This document shows, piece after piece, positions 42,892-54,900 of a DNA stretch of 64,000 nucleotides. The notes under the pieces are model-generated. The model was not told the origin of the DNA and ran no database searches. It saw only the letters and a list, made by a program, of their open reading frames with translations. The first letter of the stretch is position 1. Each line of letters begins with the position of its first letter. Made by a program: the position numbers and the translations under genes. The stretch comes from Ramazzottius varieornatus (Eukaryota; Tardigrada; Eutardigrada; Parachela; Ramazzottiidae), in contig BDGG01000003.1 in the NCBI GenBank assembly GCA_001949185.1, positions 1,931,298 to 1,995,297 of the forward strand, read 5' to 3'.

Positions 42892-45273
42892 ATGAGCGCA
42901 GAGGAGACCCGACACATCCCGATCGATATCCATCTCGGCCAGCTGTCTGGTAAGTCTTGCTTCGACGACGCTTGGTTTTCTTCCTGAAACGGTGAGACCT
43001 GAAACATTTGCTGGTCAGCTGTGAATCGCAAATGATTTTCCTGTTGCAGACTGGCTGATTAGTCGCCGACACTGCGCCAAGGAGTGGCATGCCAGTCTTC
43101 TCAAGATACGGGAAAAGCTGGCCGCCAGCGTTTATCCAAAACTGCTGACAGATGAAGCCACCAAGAGCGATCTGGAGAAAGCTGGTCTACCTCTCGTCTC
43201 ATCAGGTAACATCGCGGTGTCAAAGAGCATCTATTCCTCTTCTCCGTGTACAATTCTGGCTTGAGAAAGATGGGAGAACGGAAGTCGAGAGAAGCTTGTC
43301 GAAACTCACTTGTTGCTGTGTATTGTTTTCAGAGCTGAATTATCTCACCTGCAAGCAACTTTTGGATCTTCTAAGCGGGAAAGAAGCTTACAACTCCAAG
43401 AACATGATTGGGCAATATCAAAATCCAGTCACGAAAGATTTGAACGACGTGGTGAAGCAGTACGAAAAAGAGAACATCCATCTGGGTAAGCAGAAATTTC
43501 TGTTTGTCTTATGACGTCACCTGAAACGGTAAAGCTTTATTGGAGGTCTGCCTCGTGGCCCAAATGAACCGTGACGTCATGCGCGAGTCTCGACGGACAA
43601 CTGGGGAAGCACGCGTGTTTCGCCTTTGACACGTTTATTTTGTTTTGCAGCTGAACTTGCGCAGATGCTGTATCGCAAAATCACCTACGACGTTCCTTTT
43701 ATCAAGAAAGAAATGACAAAGTTGGACCAGAGCTCGGCCGAATACTCCAGAAAAACCACAGAGTGTCTGAAGAGCGGTGGGGACTTCCGGGAACAATACC
43801 GTCAAGAATGCGGAACTCTAGGCATCCAGGTATGACCAGTTTAGGTCCCGCTGTTATCTGCTCGATATGCCACCGCACGATAATATAGAATAGAATGGTC
43901 TATTGTTTTCAGGGAGAGAACGTACGCGAAGAACTACTGGAAGGCGCCAAAGTCCTTCCAGCTCTGTACGAGAACATCGCCCGACGGTCAGCCATTCTTG
44001 AGTACGTCTGCAAATATGTGGAAGAGTTCGCAGACGTCGTCCACAAAGGGTAAGCCTCCGTTCGCTTTCTTCAGGTTGTGACTTGTGACGATAGGCATCA
44101 TCTTTACCGTTTCAGCGGTTGGGTGGAAGATCAGACCGGTCCGAAGATGTTTCCGCTCTTGCGCCACCTGATAAAGTACGGCAATCAGCCGTATCCTCCC
44201 GAAGATGAATGTACCGTTTTGGATAGCGCAGCCAACGCGGCGGTGATGGACACGGCTCCTCATACAGGTGTGGACGTTGAGGATAACGAAGGGTCCAGCC
44301 AGGGCTCCATGGAAGTCAACTTGAACGCCACAGTGGCCGACCATCTCAGCGAACTGAACAACTCAGTGAATAACGGAAGTATCGACTTCGACCTGACTGA
44401 AACGGAAGACCAGCCTGGGGAGGACATCAACTGGGATATCGACACTGGCGGATTGGTCATTGTCGCTGAAGGCGGTGGAGGTATATTTTTCGAAGAATGC
44501 GTGGTGAATGGAAGCTTGCCAAACGAGATCTTTTCTCATGTGGCGCACGCCTGTAGCAAATAACAACGACCACGTGCGCCACTGAAAGCATTTCGGAAAT
44601 TGATCTTGTTGTGTTTGTACGTCGAGCTTTGAATTATGGAATCATTGAGAGAACACACTGATCTCGAAACGTTGAGTTGTTTTGGCTCGTAGATTCGGAA
44701 AAGAAGAATTTGCTGGAGAACCCTGAGTTGCGGACGCAGACGGTGAATGAGCTGCACGAGATGCTGGCGTTTCTGCAGCGTCGACTCGATGAACAGTCCA
44801 CCGAACACATGGCTTCCGACTTGCTGAATATCCAGACGGGAGATTCTCGTTTGGCAGTTGATGGTAAGAAGGTAGAGCAAATGATCCACGATGTCAAGGA
44901 AGTGCTGGGCTTGTTCGAAGACCATCGGCTGCAATCACTGTGCAAGCTTCAAGATTCGAACACGTAAGACACTTATCTGTCTCTGTAGTTCTCGGGATCG
45001 TTAAATTCATCTGTCTGAAGGTTCCTGGAAAGGCTGACGAAGCAGCTGGAGCAGAAGCTGGTCTTTTGTGACCGGATGGAGCATCGCGCGGAGGACTTCC
45101 GCATCCGGCGGAACGAGGCGATGGAGGAAAGACAGAAACTTGGACCAGAGTTGGTAAAGCTTATCAACTCGGCGAAAGAAATCCAAGGTTTTATCGAGCA
45201 AGATATCTCGAAAAAGTACAACGATCGACGGGTGACTATTCTTGGCGGCGCTCAGTCGGTCAGTGCAAATTAG
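42892..45273 (+). CDS. CDK5RAP3: CDK5RAP3 (LZAP/C53), UFMylation ligase complex subunit
   Basis: Exons are 42892-42949, 43050-43205, 43333-43485, 43651-43829, 43913-44049, 44116-44480, 44693-44963 and 45021-45273. Phases close to 523 residues (human 506). The start lies in a good context, GCCACCATG. CDK5RAP3 is the substrate adaptor of the UFL1-UFBP1 UFM1 ligase at the ER and acts in ribosome-linked ER-phagy. Match to the family runs throughout: HIPIDIHLGQLSDWLISRRH, the GITGENVR counterpart GIQGENVREELL, and the ending EIQGFIEQDISKKYNDRRV. The disordered loop that in human has three IDWG-type ATG8/UFM1-binding motifs here shows two weaker candidates, SIDFDL and EDINWDI. Intron 6 holds a family A MITE. 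Confidence 0.95.
44509..44605. repeat. Palindromic MITE family A, copy 15 (CDK5RAP3 intron 6)
   Basis: The left outer arm GGAAGCTTGCCAAACGAGAT is followed by core arms CATGTGGCGCACG and CGTGCGCCACTG. Confidence 0.8.
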
Positions 45274-45822
45274 TTGAGAGATGAAGAGTTAGGTTTGGTT
45301 TCACAGTTGGCATTCCATGGAAGCGCCGTGTCTTTTTTACCGATTACCTTTTTTAAAATTGGAAACGATGCAGTATGTCTCAAACACAGCCGACACGACG
45401 CCTGTAGAAGTCTGCCAGTATGGCGTCGCTTTTTTAGTTCCACCTGGCTAGTACTCTGCCTGATAAGAAGCGGATGTGTGATTGGGTTATGCTAATTTGA
45501 AATGAGTAATCACAGCAATTATGTTTTCAAGGTGACAAAATGCTCCCAGCTGTTGTAAGAAGCATGATCGAGGCTTGGAAAGTCACTGGGAAAAGTTACG
45601 TTGCTGGTGTCTCACGGTTACTTATCGATGATCTATCGTTGATGGTTAAGCTTACAAGAATGTCGCCATCGTTAGCACGTCGTTTTCCACAGCGTTTTAT
45701 CCGTTGGAAATGGAGAACGTAAAGCAAGCAAACTGCATTCTTCAGTTGAAGAGATTCTCTTCTTTCCGGCGCATCCCCACTTAGATCTAAGTGCATCTTG
45801 CTGGTCCAGGGGAACTTCCGTC

Positions 45823-47196
45823 ATGGAACTATATGGCCTAAAGTCCATCTTCTGCCTTTTACCCACAATTGTATTGCTCAACCCCTGCATCACCGGTAAT
45901 TCAATCGTTGTTTATTCGTGAAGTCTTTGACACGCAAAAGCGTTCTGTGGTTTTACGGGGTGAAAACCCAGTGCGGAATTTTTCCTTTGCACGAATAACC
46001 TTATCCCGAAACCACGTGCGCATCGAGACGACAAACTGATCACCTCGCATTTATTTTTTTTCTCCGCTTTAGCCGACGATGAGGTCTTCTTTGATACGCC
46101 TGCGCAAACCTACCAGGAATTTGTCGTTGGAGCACCCGCTCAAGCCAAACAACAAAGTTCCTTCCAATCTGCCGGTACAGGTGCCGCAGTGGGAGACGCC
46201 ACGGGCGACACCGGTACTATCGCGTCAAACCAGGTGCTGAACGTCAACACAAACGATCAAGGTACCAGCGTACAGTCGGCCAGCCGCGGCAGCGGGGAAG
46301 GCACCAACATCCACGTCTCCAGATCTTCCCAAGCCAAAAGCGGCGGTCAGGCTTCCAAGCAAGGCCTGATATCAACCGTCGCAGTACGACCAGTACCACC
46401 AGTTGACAACCAACCGGTAGTTTCTCCCGACCAAGACGACAGGTCCGCCTTCACTGTTAGCAGTATTCCAAGCCCAACTCGCCGTATCCGGACGATGACC
46501 TTACCGCCGAGTTTAAGCGTGGAACAGGAGAACCAGCTTCAATCAAACGGAGGAACCGCTGCCGTCGGCGACGGTACCGTTGACCAAGGTTCGGTCACAT
46601 CGAACCAAGACTCTTCTCTAAACACGAACGACCAAGGAGCTGTAGCACAAAGCAGCAGTGTTGGACAAGGTAATGGAATCAACGTCAAAGTAAACGGCGC
46701 CGCTCAAGCCGAGTCGAATGGACAGAGCGCGGACCAAAGTGGGTTCTCGCGTCCTATCGTTAACGGTCAGCTGGTCCCTGACGGAATGAGGGTCGGGTCC
46801 ATCAGTCAAAACCAAGGACAGACTACCGGGAAGGGTGGATCGACTGGTGAAGCTGTGGTGGCGGAAGGTGAAGGTTCGAGCGTGCAAGATGCGAATGTTG
46901 AGACGAACGCGGCAGGAACCATTGTGAGGTCGAGCAGTGTTGGACGAGCTTCAGGGAACAAGATACGATTATCCGGTGCAGCGAGTGCTTCGAGCTCCGG
47001 GAACAATTCTGGACAAACTTTTGTCAATAATAATAAAAATAATCGGGCTTTTGACGATAATGGAAGCTTTCAACCATGGCAGAATCGCAATGGGTTTTTT
47101 GGTAACCGCCTCGATTTAATGCCGGTAAGAAACTCGCGGATGCTCCCGCCTAATATGAGCCCAATGCGGTTCGGCTTTTTTCCTTTTTATTTTTAA
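45823..47196 (+). CDS. Secreted protein with three Asn/Gln/Ser/Gly-rich repeats
   Basis: Exons are 45823-45895 and 46073-47196 (phase 1), giving 398 residues. The first exon encodes a signal peptide (LKSIFCLLPTIVLLNPCITG) that joins in frame to ADDEVFFDTP. The body has three units of about 60 residues, each with A[AV]VG[DE]-type openings, a TNDQG or TNAAG turn, a VxSxSxGxGxGxxIxV strand-like segment and an SGxxSxQ end. Examples are NTNDQGTSVQSASRGSGEG, NTNDQGAVAQSSSVGQGNG and TNAAGTIVRSSSVGRASGN. The C-terminus is Asn/Phe/Met-rich. There are no Cys in the mature chain. Alternating polar and hydrophobic residues with Gly turns suggest a beta-solenoid or amyloid-like structural protein. It is related to the protein at 17698-18387. 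No named family is known to me. Confidence 0.7.
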
Positions 47197-48994
47197 TGTC
47201 AGTTACAGCTCACAGCGAGTCTAAATTCCGACAAAATTTTTCTTTCGCTTGACGATGAGTTGTTTCGAGCCTTATCGGTAAGAAAAACCGAGCCGCTGTC
47301 GATGCGATGCAACTAAACAATACAAGAAGCATTTCAGAATGTATTCGCTGAACGCTTTCGAAAAACCGAGGCTATAGCACAGGCGCTCGAGTTCTAAGGT
47401 CCTCTTCCGCAATTTCGTCGGCTGAATCCTCAGGAAATATTCCAACGAGCTTGTTAAAACTCAATCGCCGTTCAGGCAATGGCCGTCTGAGAACTCCCAC
47501 TGCGTCCTCAAGATGAACGGCCTCATTTCCTTCGAGATGGGCACAATTGTTCCATAATATAAGAAAACCTGAAAGATATGCAGTATATTGTGCTGTACAT
47601 GGATTGACGGATTGACGAGCTTGAGCGAAGCTCTAATCATGAAGCCAGTTAGGAAACCTACCGCTATATTCACCTCGTTCCAGAAGAAAAAACGTTTGTC
47701 CGAGTAATGTTTAACACCAAATTCTCCGATGAAAAACATACTTTGCAATTCTCCGTATCGAGGATGTCCAAATACGATTCGTTCTCAAACGGCCGACGCC
47801 TTGTAACTGTATGGTACTGATGCTAAATCAGCCGGCGAATGTCTAGCTGCAGCGCTTCTTTGGGGTTTGCAGCAGGGAACGCATTCTCTTGTAGAAACTG
47901 GATGAGATCGAATTTTTGGTTCAGGGCACTACCCGGAAGCACCGTTAGCTCGAGTGGCCTGTTGTTGTTCCAGAGTTCTCCCATAACGGCATAGAAGAAA
48001 GAATTTTTTAGTCCCTAATGATTTTCATCCATTCATCTCCAGCAAGTTTATCTTCCCTTCGGTTGCGGTTCTTGACACCCATCTCGGCATCGATACTCTT
48101 GATGTAAAGTATTTGACCATTTTCATAGCCACCAGCAGCCGAAACCCGTAATAATCTGTCCAGTACCAGTCGTTTGTGCATACTTATATTTATTAACGAG
48201 AAAGATTTTTCCACCGACGGAATACATGGTATTCTCCACCGTTTGGGGGACAATGTGTATACCTCTGTCGAATAAATTTGATATACAGTTGTCGGCGGTA
48301 CTACATACAGTAGGTATTAATAGATCGGCAGAGTGGGAGCTGTTTCAGTTCATCTTCACACTTTGTCGACACAAGTTGTAGTCGTCGTCGTCGACGTCGT
48401 TATCGTCGTCGGGTGAAACTTCGGATGGAACCTAATGCACATTTCTAAATGTTCATATAGAATATGCTTCTGTACTCAATGTGCAACTGTTTACTTCCGT
48501 ATTGAGTCAAACCGTATCTACCCTCGTATACGGCTAACCTGGATTTTGGTGCAGGCGATCGATCGCAAGGCTGTGGGACGCTGAATATTATACTCCGATG
48601 CGAATCGGTATCCGCGGGTTCCATTGTTGCGTTAATTTTGGCTGTACGGGTATGTCCCTCTCATTCTTGTTAAAATAGATCTTATGCTGACTCGCTATTT
48701 CCAGAGCGGTCGAAAATTGTTCACTGTCCATTCGAAAACTGTAGTGCCTACTGCTTACACGACTCAAAACATAAAAAAAGAAGCAAGAGATATCACGAAC
48801 CGAGTTTGAAAAATCACCACAGCTTTTGATCAACATAGGTCATTTTTGTACACATGTCATATCCGAAGTCAAGACATTTTAAAAGACCGCCACGAGTCAT
48901 GAATGAATAATACTCTGTCTTAGAAAATCTGGTCAACAGGTTTTACGGTCAGCGTAGACTATATGGAGCAAGGCAGACTGAGCTGGCTTGTTAG
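47197..48994. other. Mostly unassigned region with possible minus-strand gene fragments
   Basis: On the minus strand a frame ending in TAG near 47830 reads SFFYAVMGELWNNNRPLELT and LIQFLQENAFPAANPKEAL after an acceptor-like ATTAG near 48015. Another frame (48180-48010) reads RVSAAGGYENGQILYIKSID. These look protein-like but could not be joined or assigned. A (GTCGTC)n-rich tract lies at 48377-48416. Confidence 0.3.
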
Positions 48995-51900
48995 CTATGC
49001 ATCGGTGGATGCCGGCACAACCCCGTCCGTCGCTGAAGGCGAAGCCGACGATCGCGTCTTGGTGCGGACGTGAAGCATCAAGCGTGAATTGGGGAAGACA
49101 CTGCGCCATCTGTCCAACGATGGCCGCACCATAATTTCACCGGTCTGGGCGATCCCTGTTCGAAAACACAAAGGGTTACATTCAAGAGCACGTTCTTCGC
49201 TTAATGAAGTTGACTTACCCAAACACCCGGCGGACAGTTCCAGCGTCATGTCGGACGTATCAGGGGACAGATCACAGATTTCGGCAAGTAACAAGATTAA
49301 CTGGCTGCCGTTTAGCCTCCTGTCCATCGGGACTTGAACGTTGTGGCCGATGGACGGTATGGTGTCGTTGGACTTGATGGATACGATCACCGACACTAAG
49401 GTCCTCGCTGTGGCTTCCGACAGACTTGGCTTACTCTAAAAGCAAACAGTACCATTAAAATCAGACCTAGACGAGAACGGCGATCAGTAGATTAATAGTT
49501 GCGTTTCAACTCGGGTTAGCTATTTTATTTTGTGAGAAACACGTGATTGATTGATGGACAGCTAGTTTGCCCATTTGTCTACGTTCTTTTGCTAGCTTAA
49601 GCTCTAGCAAGCTTGTTGGAGAAACTTTCTTTGAGCAGTTCTTACATCGTTTGTTAGGCTTTTGAGAACGGTAGTGGCGCAGCTGGCGGCCAGTAGGACC
49701 GGGAAATAGTTTGCATATTTCAAGTCTGTTGGTTGAAGCTGCCAAATGAAGTCTAAATGGACCTCGGTATTGTATGCTTTGGTTCTGGCAATTGCAAAAG
49801 CAAATGCCGCAGTTGTATCTGTAAATACAAAGACTCATTAGAAACAATTAATAGCTTGCTGACTTCGTCAAACTTCTCCCCCATCATTCATCAATCCATT
49901 TGCACTATGACATACCAGCAAAGCTGTACTCCAACGGATCGGCATCCACGCCGAAAATATCCCAAAAGATCATCAGCAGTTGTTTAGTTTTGCTCAGCAA
50001 ATTGTGCGAATCTGCCAAATTCTTGAAATGAGCACTCAAGGCCGGAAGTTTGTCCATCACAGCTGATTGTATTTCAGTCGGAAGGTTCTCCACGGTAGCT
50101 TCCGTGTGATCGAGAACTTGACATCCTTTCTCCAGACTGATAAACTGTCCAGAAGCTCCTAGGTTGTTCTGTATAGTCCATATTATTTTCGGACAGAGTG
50201 GATCGACGATTAAACGTTGGACGGCAGAGTCAACGTATAGCTCTAAACTCTGAGGGCGTTTCACTTCGGAGTCGGCAGGACAGTCGCGCGAGAGAAAGTC
50301 TTCCAGAGAAGGTCCATGTTCCAGGAGAATATAGGTGCGGATGGCTACAACGAAGAGGCGGAGGTCGCTGCAGAGCGTGATGAGGTCCTCGGTGGGCGTG
50401 GCGGCGAACCGCTGGAGAAAATCACCGATTTGGAGGCTGAGAGCAAAGTCAGCTTTGGTGCATTTAATGACAAAGGTTACGGCGCGTTCGATGGAGATGT
50501 CGCGTTCAAGGTTGTGCGAAGGATCCAGGGAGAAATCACTGATGGTCTTAGAACGCTTTGGCAAGGAACCTTCAACCAAACAATCATAAGGTCGGTCACG
50601 CTGAGAATGAGGGATGTCGGCAAACGACTTGCACATGACAGTTTCCAAGTGGCGCACAGGTCCGAACAAAAGAAATGTTAACGTGCGCCACTTTAAATAA
50701 GAATTAAGTTCAATCTATCTGCCGAAGTCCCATTTTTCTTTTGTATTCTGGTTTTCGAAATTATTTACCTGCGGGACTTTTGGAGGAACGAACAGTAAGA
50801 TATCGACCATTTTGCGGATTACCCGCCGACCTCGCTCCGGCACTTCCCGTGCTACTGGACGTTCCGCTCGACGTCACATCTGAAGTTGGCGTGGCGCGAT
50901 TCATCACACTCCAGTTATCATTATCCACCGGCCAGCACGTATCGTAGCTCGGCTTCTTCGCCCGAAAGACCAACACCCTCTCATGCAGTTGCGCCGGCAT
51001 GTCTTTAGTCAGCGACCCCGAAGTGTTCACGTTCTTCAGGCTGGTCTTCCTGGAGAGAAGTTTCGAGCCTATCCGCTTCAATGCTCCCACTTTGGACTGG
51101 AATGACTCGAGGATATTCTGATCGCGTGAAGGCAGGCATTTGCGCGGGGGCGGGGTGTAACAGGGAAACTCTTCGGGTACGCAGTCGTCATCGTGCTCGT
51201 AGACCGAGACGGGCTCCACGCCGTGGTGCGTGTTCCGCACGTCGGAAGAGCCATCCGTGCTCTCGGACGAGTCAACGTCTTCGACGTTAACGCTGAGATT
51301 CGGCGCTGAGAAACGGTTGCGTGAGACCGCGGCGTTGTTGGCAAAACGACGCTTACCACGACGGATCACCCGAGTGTTTTCGTTCAGTAGGTCCGGATGA
51401 TTCGTGGAGGACTCTTGAAAAAACAGCGACACAGCGTAAGCAATGAAACCGATAAGCTAAAAAATGTCAAAAACCATAACTGGAACGAGGGCAAATGTGT
51501 CGAGTTTTTATCCCAAGTGGCGCGCGTTCTCAGTGTTGTTGGCTAATAATGTGCGCCACTTGGGAAACCGATTTCCTTTCTCAAACGATCGACTTTGTGT
51601 TTTTCAATTTCGCCAATTTTCTAGAAGTTAGGCCATTGTCATTGCCGCAGTTTCGTTAATTATCATCCGCGCCATCTACAACTGCAGGATCATAGTCTGG
51701 CCGAAAAGAGGACAGAATATCTGGTTATGGTTGTTTTTCGGCAAACTTCGAGCAGCAGATTTTCCGGAAATTATGGTTAGGTAATACAGTATGGCCAGGC
51801 TTACCGTTGATTGTTATGTCGGGCGTTGTCGGTGTCGAGACAGAGGCGGTGGTGCCTTTGGGCGAAACTTGCGAATCGTGCAATTCACTTTCGATCCACT

Positions 51901-54900
51901 CACCTAATGCGTCCAAGTCGCGAAGTGCCACTCCTACTACCGCTTTGGAGGTCTTGCTGGCTGTGTCATGGTACTCCAAGGAACGCGAATGATCCCTATT
52001 TGACAAGAGGAAACACATGTCAGAAACTTGGAAGCTAGGCTGTGTCGTATTGCTCACATGTATTAGTCTCAAGTTCCATGCTAGACTCTCTACGGGCGTG
52101 TCACCGTCATTCTTCATAACAAGAGCATAAAAATATCCCTTGTATTGAAGACACGATCGCAAAGTGTCTTACTTGCGGACGATAAAAAAAGCTGGTTCAC
52201 AAGAAAGTTTCTGCCGATTTAACTCTGAGTTTTCGACCGCGCGAGTTGTTGTTTACAGACTCTAGCGCTTCTGTCCAACGATCCAGCGATTAGGAAATGT
52301 GACAGTGTTGGAAAAAACCGTAGGAAAATACCAATATTTCTCTCCGTCTGCATCTGCCTAAAACTGTCTCCACTTTCACGCGCAGCAAATTTTGGACCAT
52401 GTTAGAAATTCAGAAGGAAACTTTTCAAGGTTTTCATAAGTTTTCGTGGATACGCGGCGAGTGGTGAGAAGGAAGCTAGAAAAATTCCAGCGGAATCCTC
52501 AGCACCGTCACCGGAAAAAATCCACCTGGTTTTCTCGAAAACAAGACATGGTCTTGTCGTTGCTTTCGCCAGCAATAATTACTGTTTCCTCGATTTGGAA
52601 AGAGGTTACGTTATGTAGAGGAGGTCGTGAGACTTAGTGGCGGCTTTAAATGCGACTTACGGTGTCGAGCCATTCTGGCTGATGGAAGACATGGTAAAGT
52701 CGGCTGACTTGGTATCCGTTAATGACCAGAGATCCTCATAATCCGACACTTTGGATGACAGACGACTCTGCGCTCCAATCTTGGCTTCCCCAGCAGGTTT
52801 ATTCTCAATGTCAGAGATATTCCCAGAGGTTGAGTCGGGCGAAGCGCGCGAATGCCTTACTCGCCGCTCAAAGGCCGAGCCATGAGGAAGTTGTAGTTTG
52901 GCCGTCGTTGTCGTCGTCTGACGTTCCTCGTTCAACGGAAGAGATTCCAGTAACATGGAAGGGCTGCGGAGTGCTGACTGGCCAGTCTCAATGTTAACTA
53001 CAGCGCCAATCGTCATCCAAAAATCTAGAAAAAGTAAATACACTCTGAATTATCGGTGAAGCGGTATAATGTTCAACATCATCAGCGATTCAATGCGAGG
53101 CTGGGCTGGTTGAAGAAAATTAAACAGACGCCATCGCGCGAGAGAGCGCCATGGTTGGAGAAACTCATACAAGGCTTTACACTCGATCTACACAGCCCCA
53201 AGCCTTGTGCATACAGAGACTAAATATGACGGTCTCTATATACCGGCCACAACGTGTTATGCTGATCAATTCGGTACTTGAAACGCTTCACCCGTCAGAT
53301 CTACTCACGACTTCCGGGCGGAGTCTATCAAGTCATACCATACGGCATTCTTTTACTCATAAAAATATGCCTCATAAATGGCGCGAACCTTGAGCCACAA
53401 CAGTATAATTGCCCATTGCGCTCTATCACAAAAGAAAACTTGTCGACCTGAAGAAACACAGTTTACTAACTTCCGTCTACTCGATGAATTTACGAGCTCA
53501 GCACATTTCTTGAACCCAACCACAAACATTGACAAAAACGAACAAAAAGTGCCGCACACAAAGGACTGACTTTTTACGCCATTCGAATATATCGGAAATG
53601 CAGAAGAGCTTCTCAAAAATGTATGTCTGGGGGCGAACGAAACGTTCCAGATTGTTAACTAAAGCGGCGCATGTTTCCATTGTCACTGGTCGGAAGCGTG
53701 CGTCACTTGATCCAACGGTCCTGTACGTTTCGTTTGCCGGGTTCCCATATCCAAAAAGTTGTGTATTTTTTTCACAGGAATCTCTTAACGCTTACAATGT
53801 TGCAGCTTGGACAAAGAGCTATCAGACGGACGGGAGGACAGAATCACTCGAATGCGACATCACGAAGCTCTCGAAGAAAACTATAACCAGTTTGAGAGAT
53901 ATGTCATGTAACTCACGTTTGAGTCTGATACATGCAAGAAAATGGACATGGTGCAGAAATAACCCACATCACAGTCGGACATGCTGGGCCGGATAATTGC
54001 TCATCGAGTGATTTACAGTGCGTCGTGGAATATGAATAATGGAGGACAGTATTGTTGACGTTCGCTCGCGCGACTGAAACGGGGGTGGTGCTGTCATCGG
54101 GAACCGATGATTTCATACACAATACTAGCTGTTGCAATTCAGCACAAGTTATGGGGCGTGGTCAACATTACACATGGCGTAACACATTGGAGATTAAACC
54201 ACGGCTTGGTTTTGATATAATACGGATAGGGATAATTAATATGACACTGTCAGTGTTGAGGCAGTTATAAGCTATATCGCAACAAGAGAACACGCACAAA
54301 ACGGCTGTAAATCATGCTATTGTTACACCGGTGTGATGGAAGGTCGAGCGTTGAACGTGGAGACGCCAAAGACCAAGAGACCACAACAACAATGGGGCAG
54401 ACCGGTGAGGCTTGAATGATGCTCCATTTTCGGTGTTCGTTACCGCGAGTGGAGTGCGGCTTAGCGGCTATAATTACCGTGAAATTAAGCTAGATGCTGA
54501 CACCAAACTGGCTGTATGTCATCAGGCTTCAGCACGATCGGAAACTTCAAACTTCAATCCAGTACGAGTGTCTCTTTCAAGTTTCGTGGCGGAAAAATAA
54601 CAGTTGACTTCTCATCCGCATCGATAGCGTGAAGTGAGCCCAATGGTCACTGGACCAACACGATATATCCGAATTAGCCCCTCTTCAAAACTCGTAACAA
54701 ATTTTTGGCGAGCCTCTTGAGAAATTCGAGTAGTGAACTTTGAGATATTCGAGTCTGACATCCATACTCATCACAACACGTGTAAACCGTTAAAAAAACC
54801 CCGAGAAACCATGTGCCCTCCATATGGTCGAAACGCATCCACGAGCCCGTACTCTATCATGCAGGGTTCTCCGTATGAACTGGCGCAGCACATGCGTGGC

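Noticed and set aside
50316-50681. Plus-strand open frame of 121 codons
   Set aside because: It is a shadow of the RIN-like RH/VPS9 exon on the minus strand.
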